Assembly (NCBI GenBank): GCA_001460835.1
Contig: CYKH01000495.1
Coordinates: 14,061-35,575, forward strand
DNA length: 21,515 nucleotides
Reading direction: 5' to 3'
Source of the DNA: Bodo saltans
Lineage: Eukaryota > Euglenozoa > Kinetoplastea > Eubodonida > Bodonidae
Shown one piece after another: positions 1 through 8,571 of this stretch (positions are counted from its first letter, which is position 1; each line of letters opens with the position of its first letter). The notes under the pieces were generated by a model. It saw nothing but the letters and a program-made list of their open reading frames with translations, had not been told where the DNA came from and did no database searches. The translations under genes were made by a program, and so were the position numbers.

Positions 1-1191
1 CACTACGACGCCGTGGGAGACTGCTCTTCGTTGAACGTCGAGCACATCGCGTTTTTCTCTGTTGCCGTCGACATTTTCGGACAGAGCTGGCTGGTCGTCC
101 CCTCTAGCTTCATCGGTCAGAACATTCCTTCGAGTTCGTCATCCCACGCGTACTTTGTGATGTGCGCAACTGCAGCGCCAATTTCTGCGTTGTCACCACT
201 GTTCCAGAAAGTAGCGGTCTCCTTAGATATCTCAGCAAGTGCATCCTCCATCGCGCATGACTACAACATGCTTTTGATTGAGTTTTCAAGCAGCAACAAC
301 AGCACTAACGTTGTCGACTCCGTACTCGCAAAGTATGCTGCTACCTTAGTGACTAGCGCCGCACCCAATTCCGGCTACACCATAGCAAATGCATCCAATG
401 TGCTGACCACAATATTAGCAGCATCCAGCGGAACAGTGCAAATTGCTGTGTACATCCCTCCCACAACTATCACAGGAACCTCCGTCAGCAACGCAGATGA
501 CCTTACAAGCAGGGTGTACAGTGCCTTGACTAGTGGCGACTGCACCACTCTAGCCTCAACCAATGGATCGTTGTCCATCAAGACAACATCCCTTCGACAA
601 GTGTTTAATGCATCAATGATTGTCCAACCGGCTATGGCTTGTGGCAGTGCAGCTGGCGTCGTAAAGAGTGGAACGACCACATACATTATTTTTATGCTCG
701 TGGTGCTGGTCTTGATCGCCGTTCTGGCCGCTATGTCAATGAGGAATGAAGTGCCTATTCGCTCCGCTAATCCAGGACAAAATCAAGAAACGTCGATGAA
801 GCCTCGGACTGCTCATGGGGACAGCGTCCTTGTATCGCCTTCTCCAAGGAAACCTGACTTTGAGGACGATGGTCTGCAACATGGTAGCGAGTCGATTCCA
901 CAGCCGGACCTCACCGCTAGTCCCGTGAAGTCTAAGCCCGACTTGTTTAGTCCTGACCGTCTTGGCCTTGGGACCCGCCCCGCGCGCATTGACACTCCTG
1001 CCTCACCCCGTCCAGTTGTTGTTGTTGCTACACAAGTTGAAGCTACGTTGCCGCCATCGATCACAGCGCGTGCCCCTGCCGTAATCGACTTCCCGGTAGT
1101 GGCCTCAAAAAGTACTGTTGTTAGCGTTGACGACCGCGATCCGTTACACGACGACGACAGTGATGATGAATACACGCACGCGGACTTTTGA
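1..1191 (+). CDS. Type I membrane protein, 3' part (partial)
   Basis: The frame is open to the left edge of the window (codons from base 1), so the true start and any signal peptide lie upstream; the GTG at 13 is only an internal valine. The visible part is a Ser/Thr/Ala-rich lumenal or extracellular stretch with about four N-glycosylation sequons (NST, NAS, NGS, NAS). One strong transmembrane helix follows at about 682-744, then a cytoplasmic tail of about 150 residues. The tail is rich in Ser-Pro and Thr-Pro sites (SPSPRK, ASPVKS, FSPDR, TPASPRP) and ends in an acidic cluster. The layout suggests a surface or endosomal receptor-like protein whose tail may be phosphorylated by proline-directed kinases; that role is inferred. 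I do not recognise the family. The stop is TGA at 1189-1191. Confidence 0.8.
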   Translation, partial: HYDAVGDCSSLNVEHIAFFSVAVDIFGQSWLVVPSSFIGQNIPSSSSSHAYFVMCATAAPISALSPLFQKVAVSLDISASASSIAHDYNMLLIEFSSSNNSTNVVDSVLAKYAATLVTSAAPNSGYTIANASNVLTTILAASSGTVQIAVYIPPTTITGTSVSNADDLTSRVYSALTSGDCTTLASTNGSLSIKTTSLRQVFNASMIVQPAMACGSAAGVVKSGTTTYIIFMLVVLVLIAVLAAMSMRNEVPIRSANPGQNQETSMKPRTAHGDSVLVSPSPRKPDFEDDGLQHGSESIPQPDLTASPVKSKPDLFSPDRLGLGTRPARIDTPASPRPVVVVATQVEATLPPSITARAPAVIDFPVVASKSTVVSVDDRDPLHDDDSDDEYTHADF

Positions 1192-1472
1192 AAAAAGAGG
1201 AACTTGACAGCAGAAATAGAGCAAAAAAGGGGAGAACTGGCGGGGAAACTGGGGAAAAAACCCAGATTTATGTTTGCGAAGCAACAACACATTGATTCAC
1301 TCCAGCACATAAATCGCAACACCACCCGCTCGCATTTGCAAATGCATACAAAAGAAAGGTACTTTTAGGATGCTTGTGTGGATTAGGACGGCAACATTGC
1401 CAAGATCCGTGAGGATCCCTGTTAACACGCCTTCAGCTAATTCGTGGTTTCAGCAAACTCAACAATGAGACG

Positions 1473-1502
1473 AATCTTCTTTGGTATTTTTCAATCACTC
1501 AG
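1473..1502 (+). promoter_or_regulatory. Predicted trans-splice acceptor for the 1554 gene
   Basis: A T/C-rich tract at about 1473-1500 runs into AG at 1501-1502, 51 bases before the ATG at 1554. This is the usual layout of a kinetoplastid spliced-leader acceptor. The rest of the 1192-1553 gap is A-rich just after the stop and holds no ORF I can support. Confidence 0.5.
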
Positions 1503-1553
1503 TTGCCTTTTGTTTGCCTGTAAAACAAAAGAAAAAATAAAGGCTTTTCCGAG

Positions 1554-2171
1554 ATGCCATACCGTACGTACGCATGGATGGGCTCTGATGGCAGCGAAAT
1601 TGGTACTGTCGCAACCGAATTGTTCCGTGAACAGAAGAAGCAGCCTCATCCACTTTCGTCCCGCCAAGATAGACGACGCGTCATTGACTCTGCGAAGCGT
1701 CTGATGGAGGAATTGCAAATAGAGCGTGATGAGCAGTATAGAAGCCTACTGCAATCATCGCGTGCCCTCAGCGTAAGCCCTCGTGCAGCGAGTGCAGCGA
1801 CGGCTGCGCCTATGACGATGACCGCAACCCATTCCGAGGACCCCACCCCGCCGAAAGTATCCCGCTTCGCCGAACCAAACCCGCTAGCGTCCACTGCATC
1901 AAGTCATGAATATCAAGTCGAAGAGGAGGACGCTTCCACCGCGGTTACCACGAAGTATGACCTAGAATCGCGGGATGAGGGCTCACAGCAGCAACGTGAA
2001 GAAGCGTCGCATCCGGATGTGGAGCTCTCATCGAATCACCCAACGGACGATGCTTACAGCCCAGAGTTCCAAGTGTGCACTGCCGACGACGTGTCTGAGT
2101 CTAACATTGCAGATTCATCCGCAAGGCGAGCTGCGAGCGTGATTCATTTCGACAGTGACGATGAACATTAG
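1554..2171 (+). CDS. Small acidic hypothetical protein (205 aa)
   Basis: An ATG-initiated frame of 205 codons ends at TAG 2169-2171. Residues 1-70 are the most structured part: a basic region followed by a predicted amphipathic or coiled-coil helix (RRVIDSAKRLMEELQIERDEQYRSLL). The remainder is low complexity, rich in Ser, Ala, Glu and Asp, and ends in an acidic FDSDDEH-like tail. No membrane segment, signal peptide or catalytic motif is visible. The start at 1554 is preferred because it follows a pyrimidine tract and AG, and because the overlapping frame at 1444-1704 begins at a non-ATG codon. The function is unknown; it may be a scaffold or regulatory protein, but nothing in the sequence proves this. 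Confidence 0.65.
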   Translation: MPYRTYAWMGSDGSEIGTVATELFREQKKQPHPLSSRQDRRRVIDSAKRLMEELQIERDEQYRSLLQSSRALSVSPRAASAATAAPMTMTATHSEDPTPPKVSRFAEPNPLASTASSHEYQVEEEDASTAVTTKYDLESRDEGSQQQREEASHPDVELSSNHPTDDAYSPEFQVCTADDVSESNIADSSARRAASVIHFDSDDEH

Positions 2172-2309
2172 AGAAACAGCCCTCTCTTTCTCTCCCTAGA
2201 AAACCACACCCGCAACGCGATACAAATACATGCTTAGAGATCGTTGTGTGTTGCACCTGTTACGACTTGATCTGTACGATTACATCTAGATTTGTCCCGT
2301 TACATATGC

Positions 2310-2383
2310 ATTTCAACCTTTGTGTTTTCGATGATTCCCCCCTTCGCATTTTTTTGATTTGAATCGAAGTATTTATTCAGCAG
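2310..2383 (+). promoter_or_regulatory. Predicted trans-splice acceptor for EBP1-like gene
   Basis: A T/C-rich stretch at about 2310-2370 is followed by AG at 2379-2380 (and again at 2382-2383), only 3-6 bases before the ATG at 2386. This implies a very short 5' UTR and supports that ATG over the upstream TTG in the same frame. Confidence 0.5.
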
Positions 2384-2385
2384 AC

Positions 2386-3543
2386 ATGTCCAAGAACATG
2401 AAGGCCGCCCAGGGTACCGGTGAGGAGGAATGGGAAGACGTCGAGGAAGGCGAGGAGGAGGAAGAGGAGGACACGACGATCAACAACTCTGACGTCGTCA
2501 TGAAGTACAAGAAGGCTGCCACTTGGGCCAACGAGGCCCTCCAGGTTGTCCTGAAGGCCACCAAGGCCGGCGCTAAGGTTGTTGACCTTTGCAAGCTCGG
2601 TGATGAGACTGTTGCCGACAAGGTCCAGTCCATGTTCCGTGGTGTTGAGAAGGGTCTTGCCTTCCCCACCTCTGTCTCTGTGAACAGCTGCGTTTGCCAC
2701 AATAGCCCCGTCCCCGGAGAGGAGACCACCCCTCAAGTCCTCGTCAACGGCGATGTTGTCCGCATTGACCTTGCCGTGCACATTGACGGTTACTCCGCAC
2801 AGGTTGCCCACACTATTCAGATCACCGAGAGCGGTGAGCTCGCCGCAGACAGCAAGGAGGCCAACGTGATCAACGCCGCATACGCCGCGATCAACGTGGC
2901 AATCCGCAAGATGCGCCCCGGTGTTGAGACATACGAGGTCACTGAGATTATCGAGAAGGCTGCCGCTCACTTCAACGTGACTCCCGTCGATGGCGTTCTG
3001 TCCCACGTTGTGAAGCGATACATCGTCGATGGCTTCCGCTGCATTCCCAGCAAGAAGACCCCCGAGCAATTGGTCCACGAGTACCCAATTGAGTCCGCCC
3101 AGGTGTGGGCCCTCGATATTGCCTTCACCACCGGTAAGGGCAAGCTGAAGGAGCGCGATGCCCGCCCCTCGATCTTCAAGGTCACCCTTGACAACACCTA
3201 CACTGCCAAGATGGAGTCTGCTCGCGAGCTCGCTCGTGAAGTCGACACGAGGTTCCAGACCTTCCCCTTCGGTGTTCGCAACTTGGAGACCAAGAAGGCC
3301 CGCCTGGGTCTGAGCGAGATGGTGAAGCACGGTATGGTGTCTCCCTACCCCGTCCTCTTCGAGAAGGACGGCGAGGTCGTTGCCCAGTTCAAGGTTACGC
3401 TCCTTATCACCCCCAAAAAGATCGAGCGTATCACTGGTCTTCCCATGCAGAAGGGCCCCGCCCCTGCTCCCTTCACTGACGAGGTTCTCCTGGCTGCCTC
3501 CAAGCTGCCCCTCTCCCTCGAGGAGAAGAAGACGAAGAAGTAA
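2386..3543 (+). CDS. EBP1/PA2G4-like M24 pseudopeptidase
   Basis: This 385-residue protein matches the EBP1/PA2G4 branch of the methionine aminopeptidase (M24, pita-bread) fold; human PA2G4 is of similar size. A diagnostic stretch at residues 90-107 is very like the human protein (GLAFPTSVSVNSCVCHNSP). By hand alignment to MetAP2, the first metal aspartate is kept (D128), but the second is Q139, one glutamate is D244 and the last glutamate is K336. It should therefore be catalytically dead, like human EBP1. Family members bind ribosomes and structured RNA and affect growth and translation. The N-terminus (residues 13-29) is a run dominated by glutamate, and the C-terminus is lysine-rich. Codon choice is strongly C/G-ending, as in fibrillarin here, suggesting high expression. 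The frame could extend to 2359 only through a non-ATG codon. Confidence 0.95.
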   Translation: MSKNMKAAQGTGEEEWEDVEEGEEEEEEDTTINNSDVVMKYKKAATWANEALQVVLKATKAGAKVVDLCKLGDETVADKVQSMFRGVEKGLAFPTSVSVNSCVCHNSPVPGEETTPQVLVNGDVVRIDLAVHIDGYSAQVAHTIQITESGELAADSKEANVINAAYAAINVAIRKMRPGVETYEVTEIIEKAAAHFNVTPVDGVLSHVVKRYIVDGFRCIPSKKTPEQLVHEYPIESAQVWALDIAFTTGKGKLKERDARPSIFKVTLDNTYTAKMESARELAREVDTRFQTFPFGVRNLETKKARLGLSEMVKHGMVSPYPVLFEKDGEVVAQFKVTLLITPKKIERITGLPMQKGPAPAPFTDEVLLAASKLPLSLEEKKTKK

Positions 3544-3641
3544 AGTCGTGAAGAAAAAAACAAACAACGCCGTTAAAAAAAAAAACAACAACTACAAATA
3601 AGACAATGTGAGGAAATGCATATGCCCTGACCTTCGCTGTT

Positions 3642-3662
3642 TTCATGCAACGATCGCATGAA
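3642..3662 (+). other. Small inverted repeat in EBP1-like 3' UTR
   Basis: TTCATGC at 3642-3648 and GCATGAA at 3656-3662 form a perfect 7-bp stem around a 7-base loop. It lies in the gap after the EBP1-like gene, which also has an A-rich stretch at about 3552-3600. It could be a 3' UTR hairpin or chance. Confidence 0.3.
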
Positions 3663-3769
3663 TGTCAACGAAGGACCGTTGAATTCCGCAATAACCCCTC
3701 AGAGAGAATCAACAAAGTCGTAGCTGAGTTTGGCTCCGCCTTAGTTTGTTTTCAGTGATCATACCAAGA

Positions 3770-3799
3770 TTCTTTCTGCTTTTTTTTTCCTCTTCTAAG
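3770..3799 (+). promoter_or_regulatory. Predicted trans-splice acceptor for MEKK-like kinase
   Basis: One of the clearest tracts in the window: an almost unbroken T/C run from about 3770 to 3796, then AG at 3798-3799, 51 bases before the ATG at 3850. Confidence 0.6.
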
Positions 3800-3849
3800 G
3801 ATTCAGATTAGGTTAGACAACGGGCATCGTGATATTTTTCTAGTTCGTG

Positions 3850-4692
3850 ATGGCTACCTCCACGGCGGATTATCATCGAGTTGTGCTCGGCAAGAAACTT
3901 GGGTCAGGTAGCTTCGGCACCGTCTACGTTGGTCTGCTCCCCAATGGCCGTTTTGTTGCCGTCAAAATGCTAGAATTGGAAGAGCCCTCAACATCATCTT
4001 CCACCAACGTTGAAGTTGACATTCACCGACGCTTGACCCATCCCAATATCATCCGATATTTGCACAGCTACGAAGACATGGAGCGCAAGAGTTTGCTTGT
4101 CTTTTTGGAATTCGTGACGGGTGGTTCTGTGACAAGTCTCATGCAGACTCTTCCTGGAGGTAAGCTCCCCATTAACGTTGCCCGTCAGTACTCAAGGCAC
4201 ATGTTTGAGGGTTTGGAGTATCTGCACCGAAATCAAGTGGCCCACAGAGATATTAAGGGTGACAATCTGCTTATCTCGATGGACGCTGGCCTTGCGAAGC
4301 TAGCGGATTTCGACCAAGCCAAGAGCCTTGGTGCATGCAGCTGCAAATTACCTACTGCGAAGACACTCGCTGGCACCCCGTACTTCATCGCTCCTGAAGT
4401 CATTACGAATGACACTGGCTACGATCCGTTCAAGGCAGATGTGTGGTCTGCTGGCTGCACTGTTGCCGAGATGATCACTGGCCGCTTGCCATGGACAGCA
4501 AGTTCAAACGTCATGCAGATCATGAACAAAATTGCAATGTCCAACGGATGGCCCGACGCCATTCCCCGCGATGCTCATTCGCTTGGTTGCGAGGAAGCGG
4601 TTGGATTTCTGGACTTGTGCTTCCGACGCGATGCCAACGTTCGTCCGTCGGCGTCAGAGCTACTTTTGCATCCGTTCCTTGCGCATTTCTAA
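3850..4692 (+). CDS. STE11/MEKK-like serine/threonine protein kinase
   Basis: The 280-residue protein is almost entirely one kinase domain. Visible motifs in order are the glycine loop GSGSFGTV (residues 18-25), the ATP lysine K39 in VAVK, the C-helix glutamate E55, the catalytic loop HRDIKGDN (132-139; the KGDN form is typical of STE kinases), the APE motif in GTPYFIAPEV (175-184), WSAGC (199-203) and the late arginine R265 in VRPSASELL. The metal-binding DFG reads DFD (153-155). There is no N-terminal regulatory region, unlike most MAP3Ks. The next gene is also a kinase but of a different family, so this is not a recent gene duplication. The start is the ATG at 3850; a GTG lies just before it. 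Confidence 0.94.
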   Translation: MATSTADYHRVVLGKKLGSGSFGTVYVGLLPNGRFVAVKMLELEEPSTSSSTNVEVDIHRRLTHPNIIRYLHSYEDMERKSLLVFLEFVTGGSVTSLMQTLPGGKLPINVARQYSRHMFEGLEYLHRNQVAHRDIKGDNLLISMDAGLAKLADFDQAKSLGACSCKLPTAKTLAGTPYFIAPEVITNDTGYDPFKADVWSAGCTVAEMITGRLPWTASSNVMQIMNKIAMSNGWPDAIPRDAHSLGCEEAVGFLDLCFRRDANVRPSASELLLHPFLAHF

Positions 4693-4803
4693 ATGGCAAA
4701 ACGTTTGATGATATTTTTGAGTGAACTTTTCTGCGGATTTGCGGAAAAAGTCCGATTTTATACACACCCACACAACAGACAAGCCAACAGACAACAAAGA
4801 GTA

Positions 4804-4827
4804 CTTCTTCCTTTGTTTTACGTGGAG
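4804..4827 (+). promoter_or_regulatory. Possible trans-splice acceptor in the 4693-5178 gap
   Basis: The 486-base gap between the two kinase genes is purine-rich on the + strand and has no supported ORF. The best pyrimidine stretch is at about 4804-4819, with AG at 4826-4827. It would give the CAP-Gly kinase mRNA a 5' UTR of about 350 bases. A weaker T-rich stretch at about 5152-5170 has no AG before the ATG at 5179. Confidence 0.3.
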
Positions 4828-5178
4828 TTTGAAAGAAATGAGAAGAAACACCAAATGGAGAGATTAGCGTAGTCAGTAATAGGGCAACGAAAGCGACAAA
4901 AAGAGAGTGAGTATGTGTGCTCAGCACCATCAACAGTTTCTACAATTTTAACGGGCCAAAAGCGAATGTTGAACAGTGTGTCGAAGAGAAACAAATGAGC
5001 TGCTGCGTGTGTCCCGATCAACCTACATTCGTTCATTGATCAACAATAATCACAACCTGAAGCAAACTCTGAAAACGTATTTTGCATTACCTATTGAAAA
5101 TGAGATAGAATCGAAAAGAAAAAAGAAATTGAAAATCACAAAGGAAACGCTGGTGTTCTGATTCTTTTCGGTGGGAAA

Positions 5179-7330
5179 ATGGTAAGTATTGGGACGCAGT
5201 ATATCATTCACGATGACGTAGTTGGAAAGGGCGCCTGGAGTGTGGTCAAGAGATGCTCAGTCATTCCTCCCTACGTGCCCAAGGCAGTTGAACAGTCCTC
5301 CGTTCTGCTTCGAGGAAGCCGCCAATACGTTGTCAAGATTATCGAGAAGGACTATCTCATCTCACTCACTAGTGGTGATGTTGAGCGCGCCTGACGTAGT
5401 TGGAAAGGGCGCCTGGAGTGTGGTCAAGAGATGCTCAGTCATTCCTCCCTACGTGCCCAAGGCAGTTGAACAGTCCTCCGTTCTGCTTCGAGGAAGCCGA
5501 TGTCAATACGTTGTCAAAATTATCGAGAAGGACTATCTCATCTCACTCACTAGTGGTGATGTTGAGCGCGCCATGGCAGAGGTAAAGCGAGAAATTGAAG
5601 TCTTGAAACATATTCCACCTCAGAAACACGTTGTGAACTTTATCGAGGAATTTGAAACAGACCATCAATTCTTGCTCATCTTCGAAGATGTTCAGTGCGG
5701 CGATCTTTGCGAATTAATCTTGAAGTCGCCTGGCGCGAAGTTGGAAGAGGAGCGCGCTAAGAAGTACACGTATCAGTTGATTCAGGCCGTGCTGCACTGC
5801 CACGTGAATGATGTCATTCATCGAGATATCAAGCCGGAGAACCTCTTGGTCAATGAGAGTGACGATCTCAAGTTGACTGATTTTGGCCTCGCTAAGTGGG
5901 CCAAAGGAGGAGGGGCTGCCGCCTCATCACCACCATCATCATCATCATCCGCACCGTCGGTGGGTGCTACTAGATGGCTCGTGGCATTCCCTGGGGCTGA
6001 GAAGCTAGAAGGCCGACGCATCGTGTGCTCTGACGTCATCGGAACTCCTCGGTACGGCGCCCCAGAAATGTTTTACGCCAAGTTTTCTCAGACACAGTAC
6101 GACGGGTACAAGGCGGATACATGGAGCGTTGGAATCGTCGCGTTTATTCTGCTATCAGGCGCATTTCCTTTTTTCTCAGGACCTGGCGCCACTGAGCAGG
6201 AGACATTTAAAAGCATTCTAGAGACTCCCTTGTCGGTGCCAAAAGAAGTGTCTTCTGAAGCTGCGGATTTCTTGAAGCGCATTTTGCACAAGGATCCCCA
6301 AAAGCGTTTGTCATTAGCTGATGCACTGGACCACCCTTGGATGGAGAAGGTCGCCATAAAGCCTATTTACACCTCTGAGACAATCGACAAGCACCGCTTG
6401 CAAGGCACAACCAACGTTGCAACAATTCTCTCTGACTGCGCTGCAGAAATTGATCAACTGCACCTCACCATCGCTAAGCTCCGCCGGGAAGTTCTGACTC
6501 ACAGGCTGAAAAGTGCAGATGCAGCAAATGCTGCTGCTGGAGCCAAGAAAATTGGTGTTGTGGGTGGGAAGGAGAGCCTTGCGTCATCGCTGCGACGTGC
6601 AGAAACACCAACAGGATCTCGAGCACGCACCGGTGCTTCACCAGCCCCGACATCTGCTCGACTTGGAGTCTCTCCCATGCGCCCCGGAAGTGCGACTGCG
6701 CGAAGTGCTGTTGGGACAGTTCGGACATCCAGCCCCTCTGTCATCCCTGACCGGACGGTTTCCCGAGGAGGTTCTACAACTCAACAGCAGCCTGCAGCAG
6801 TTGTTCGTCCGGCTTCGGCCACAGGTGGTGCTGGTGTTCGCACCGCTAGTCCCCTTTCGAGAAGCTCTCCCTCGACACAGCGCCGTGGTACCCCTCTCAG
6901 GCCAACTGGCGTCAATGGAGTCAGCCCTGCTACAGCAGCTCCTCCTGTTGCTGGTGGGAAGCCACGCACTGCTACACCAGGCGCAACATCACGAGTCAGC
7001 TCATCCAATGGAATTCGGCCTAGCTCCGCTGGCCCCGCTACGGCTGCTGGGACCGCCGGCGCATCGTCGTCCTCGAGCGCTTTCGGCGTGGGCGATGCTG
7101 TCATCTACAAGAGCTGCAGAGCTGTCGTGCAGTTTAGCGGTCCCACCACATTTGGTGCAGGCACTTGGGTGGGTTTAGAAATGCTTGAAGGCAATGAAGG
7201 TTCCAACGATGGATCCTCAGTATTCGACAAGCGAAGATACTTTACCTGCCCTAAAGGGAAAGGTGTTTTCGTACGAGCGTCGCAGATTAAGCGAGCTGAC
7301 GGTGAGAATGGTGCGGCTGGTGATTTGTAA
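5179..7330 (+). CDS. Protein kinase with C-terminal CAP-Gly domain (frame broken by duplication)
   Basis: From ATG 5179 the frame runs 71 codons to TGA 5392-5394. The rest continues in another frame from 5393 to TAA 7328-7330. The break is caused by a tandem duplication (5214-5391 / 5392-5572); with one unit the protein would be 657 residues, and the positions below use that numbering. The kinase domain spans about 9-330: glycine loop GKGAWSVV, VVK lysine, HRDIKPEN (155-162), DFG (175-177), an expanded activation segment with a poly-Ser stretch, GTPRYGAPE and DTWSVG. The sequence resembles CAMK-type kinases. A short predicted coiled coil lies at about 365-395, then about 170 low-complexity Ser/Pro/Ala/Thr residues. 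The CAP-Gly domain is at about 576-648, with GSNDGS in place of the usual GKNDG. CAP-Gly domains bind tubulin or EB-protein C-termini, so microtubule or flagellar targeting is likely. Confidence 0.88.
5214..5572 (+). repeat. Tandem direct duplication, 178 + 181 bp
   Basis: Unit 1 is 5214-5391 and unit 2 is 5392-5572, adjoining head to tail. They differ by a 3-base insertion with an adjacent change (CCGCCAA versus CCGATGTCAA) and one G to A change (GTCAAG versus GTCAAA). The 178-base unit is not a multiple of three, so it shifts the kinase frame and creates the TGA at 5392-5394. Using either unit alone restores one continuous reading frame. Confidence 0.95.
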
Positions 7331-7638
7331 GGGGGGATTTTGTGGGAGAGAAAATGAGTGACTGCAGAGAACACGGGGAATGAGAGAAAGTACACCGCCA
7401 CTTGTAGAAAACGTGAAAAAAAGAGTAAGGAAGAGACAGCGCCTCACACGAAATTACTAGATAGACAGGAAGGGCGTCTCGAGAAACCTACTGGCGAACG
7501 ATTTTTCTCTGCGTGGCCTTTCTCGTGCTGCAAGAAGTGAGGGTGAGGGCGAGACAATTTCGGTGAGATTCACAAACCATTAATCTCGAAACGTCATGGA
7601 GGCAATGCGCTTGCAATTACTGTTTGCTGACAAAATCG

Positions 7639-7655
7639 ATTTTTTCTTTCCAAAG
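7639..7655 (+). promoter_or_regulatory. Predicted trans-splice acceptor for Derlin gene
   Basis: A T-rich tract at 7639-7652 is followed by AG at 7654-7655, 18 bases before the ATG at 7673. The rest of the 7331-7672 gap is purine-rich and holds no ORF I can support. Confidence 0.5.
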
Positions 7656-7672
7656 AAGAAATAGCGCAACAA

Positions 7673-8419
7673 ATGGCACAAAGCTTCGAGTCTTGGTGGG
7701 AAAAATTGGGTCCCATTACAAAAATCATTCTAGTGTTGTCTGTGTGCATCACTATCGTAGGCTCCAGTGGGGTGGTCTCGCCCTACAAGCTGATTGTGGA
7801 TTTCAACTTGACAGTGTTCTCTTTTCAAATTTGGCGTATCGTCACTGCCGCATTTTACCTAGGAAATTTCAGCTTTCCGTGGTTGATGGCACTGGCAATG
7901 TTGGTGACGTATGTCAAACTCCATGAGGAGTCTGAGTTCCAAGGCCGCCGAGCGGATTTCGTGTGGATGCTTACGCTTCTTATCACGTTCCTGACTGTGG
8001 TTGCGTGGATCTTCTCCCTTCCACTTGTGTCGTTTGCACTTACGATGTCGTTGTGCTGGATCTTCTGCAAGCGCAACCCAACTGCAAAACTATCGATCTA
8101 CTTCTTTGAGTTCAGCGCAAACATTTTTCCTTGGGCACTCTTGGCGTTCCACGTTGTGCTCGGCCAAAGTGTGATGGATGATGTTGCTGGAATCGTAGCT
8201 GGCCATGGATTTCTGTTCCTTCACGATATGCTACCCAAGACACACGGCATGAAGCTTGTGGAAACCCCACAGTTCATCAAAACGTGGATCCCGCATCAGC
8301 GCCTGTTTGGTTCTGTGCACAGCGGTGTTCATGCGGTAGCCCCTGCTGGTCGACAACCATTGAACGAGCAGCCTGCACATCGCAACTGGGGTCAAGGACG
8401 CGTCCTCGGTACCCGCTGA
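7673..8419 (+). CDS. Derlin family protein (ER-associated degradation)
   Basis: The protein has 248 residues and about six hydrophobic segments (roughly 15-30, 56-78, 97-113, 115-131, 142-164 and 170-184). Derlin hallmarks are the WR motif after the first helix (W54-R55, in FQIWRIVTAAFYLG), a Gly-rich last helix with GxxxG spacing (GIVAGHG, 173-179) and the conserved FLHDMLP that follows it. The C-terminus ends NWGQGRVLG, closely like the SHP box of human Derlin-1, which recruits p97/VCP. Derlins are rhomboid pseudoproteases of the ER membrane that help move misfolded proteins to the cytosol; no rhomboid GxSG serine motif is seen here. The length matches the family. Confidence 0.94.
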   Translation: MAQSFESWWEKLGPITKIILVLSVCITIVGSSGVVSPYKLIVDFNLTVFSFQIWRIVTAAFYLGNFSFPWLMALAMLVTYVKLHEESEFQGRRADFVWMLTLLITFLTVVAWIFSLPLVSFALTMSLCWIFCKRNPTAKLSIYFFEFSANIFPWALLAFHVVLGQSVMDDVAGIVAGHGFLFLHDMLPKTHGMKLVETPQFIKTWIPHQRLFGSVHSGVHAVAPAGRQPLNEQPAHRNWGQGRVLGTR

Positions 8420-8528
8420 CAAAGTATTTGCCAACACCCTTCAGATATATGTGCGCACATTATTGCATTTTTTATCGCAAGAAGAAAAAAATAAAATCGT
8501 CCCCGTACTCAATGCAACTGTTTCCCAT

Positions 8529-8571
8529 GCATTTTCTCGTTTCCCTCTCGTTTGCCCTTTTTGGCGAACAG
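8529..8571 (+). promoter_or_regulatory. Predicted trans-splice acceptor for NRPS-like gene
   Basis: A T/C-rich tract at about 8529-8562 ends near AG 8570-8571, 138 bases before the ATG at 8709. A TAA immediately before that ATG (8706-8708) in the same frame prevents any upstream extension of the protein. Confidence 0.5.

Noticed and set aside
1444-1704. 86-codon + strand frame before and overlapping the 1554 gene
   Set aside because: It has no ATG at its start, spans the predicted splice acceptor and shows no recognisable content.
2377-3591. 404-codon open frame on the minus strand opposite the EBP1-like gene
   Set aside because: It is a shadow of the strong C/G-ending codon bias of the real gene; the product is Leu/Gly-rich without motifs, and every other gene is on the + strand.
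4976-5161. 61-codon frame in the gap between the kinases
   Set aside because: It has no ATG start, is Lys/Asn-rich as A-rich UTR would be, and shows no motif.
5179-5187. ATGGTAAGT looks like an exon followed by a 5' splice site
   Set aside because: The sequence after it encodes a proper kinase N-terminus in frame, and no intron is needed anywhere else.
6513-7178. 221-codon + strand frame inside the CAP-Gly kinase
   Set aside because: It is an out-of-frame reading of the low-complexity linker, Leu/Gln/Arg-rich and without motifs.
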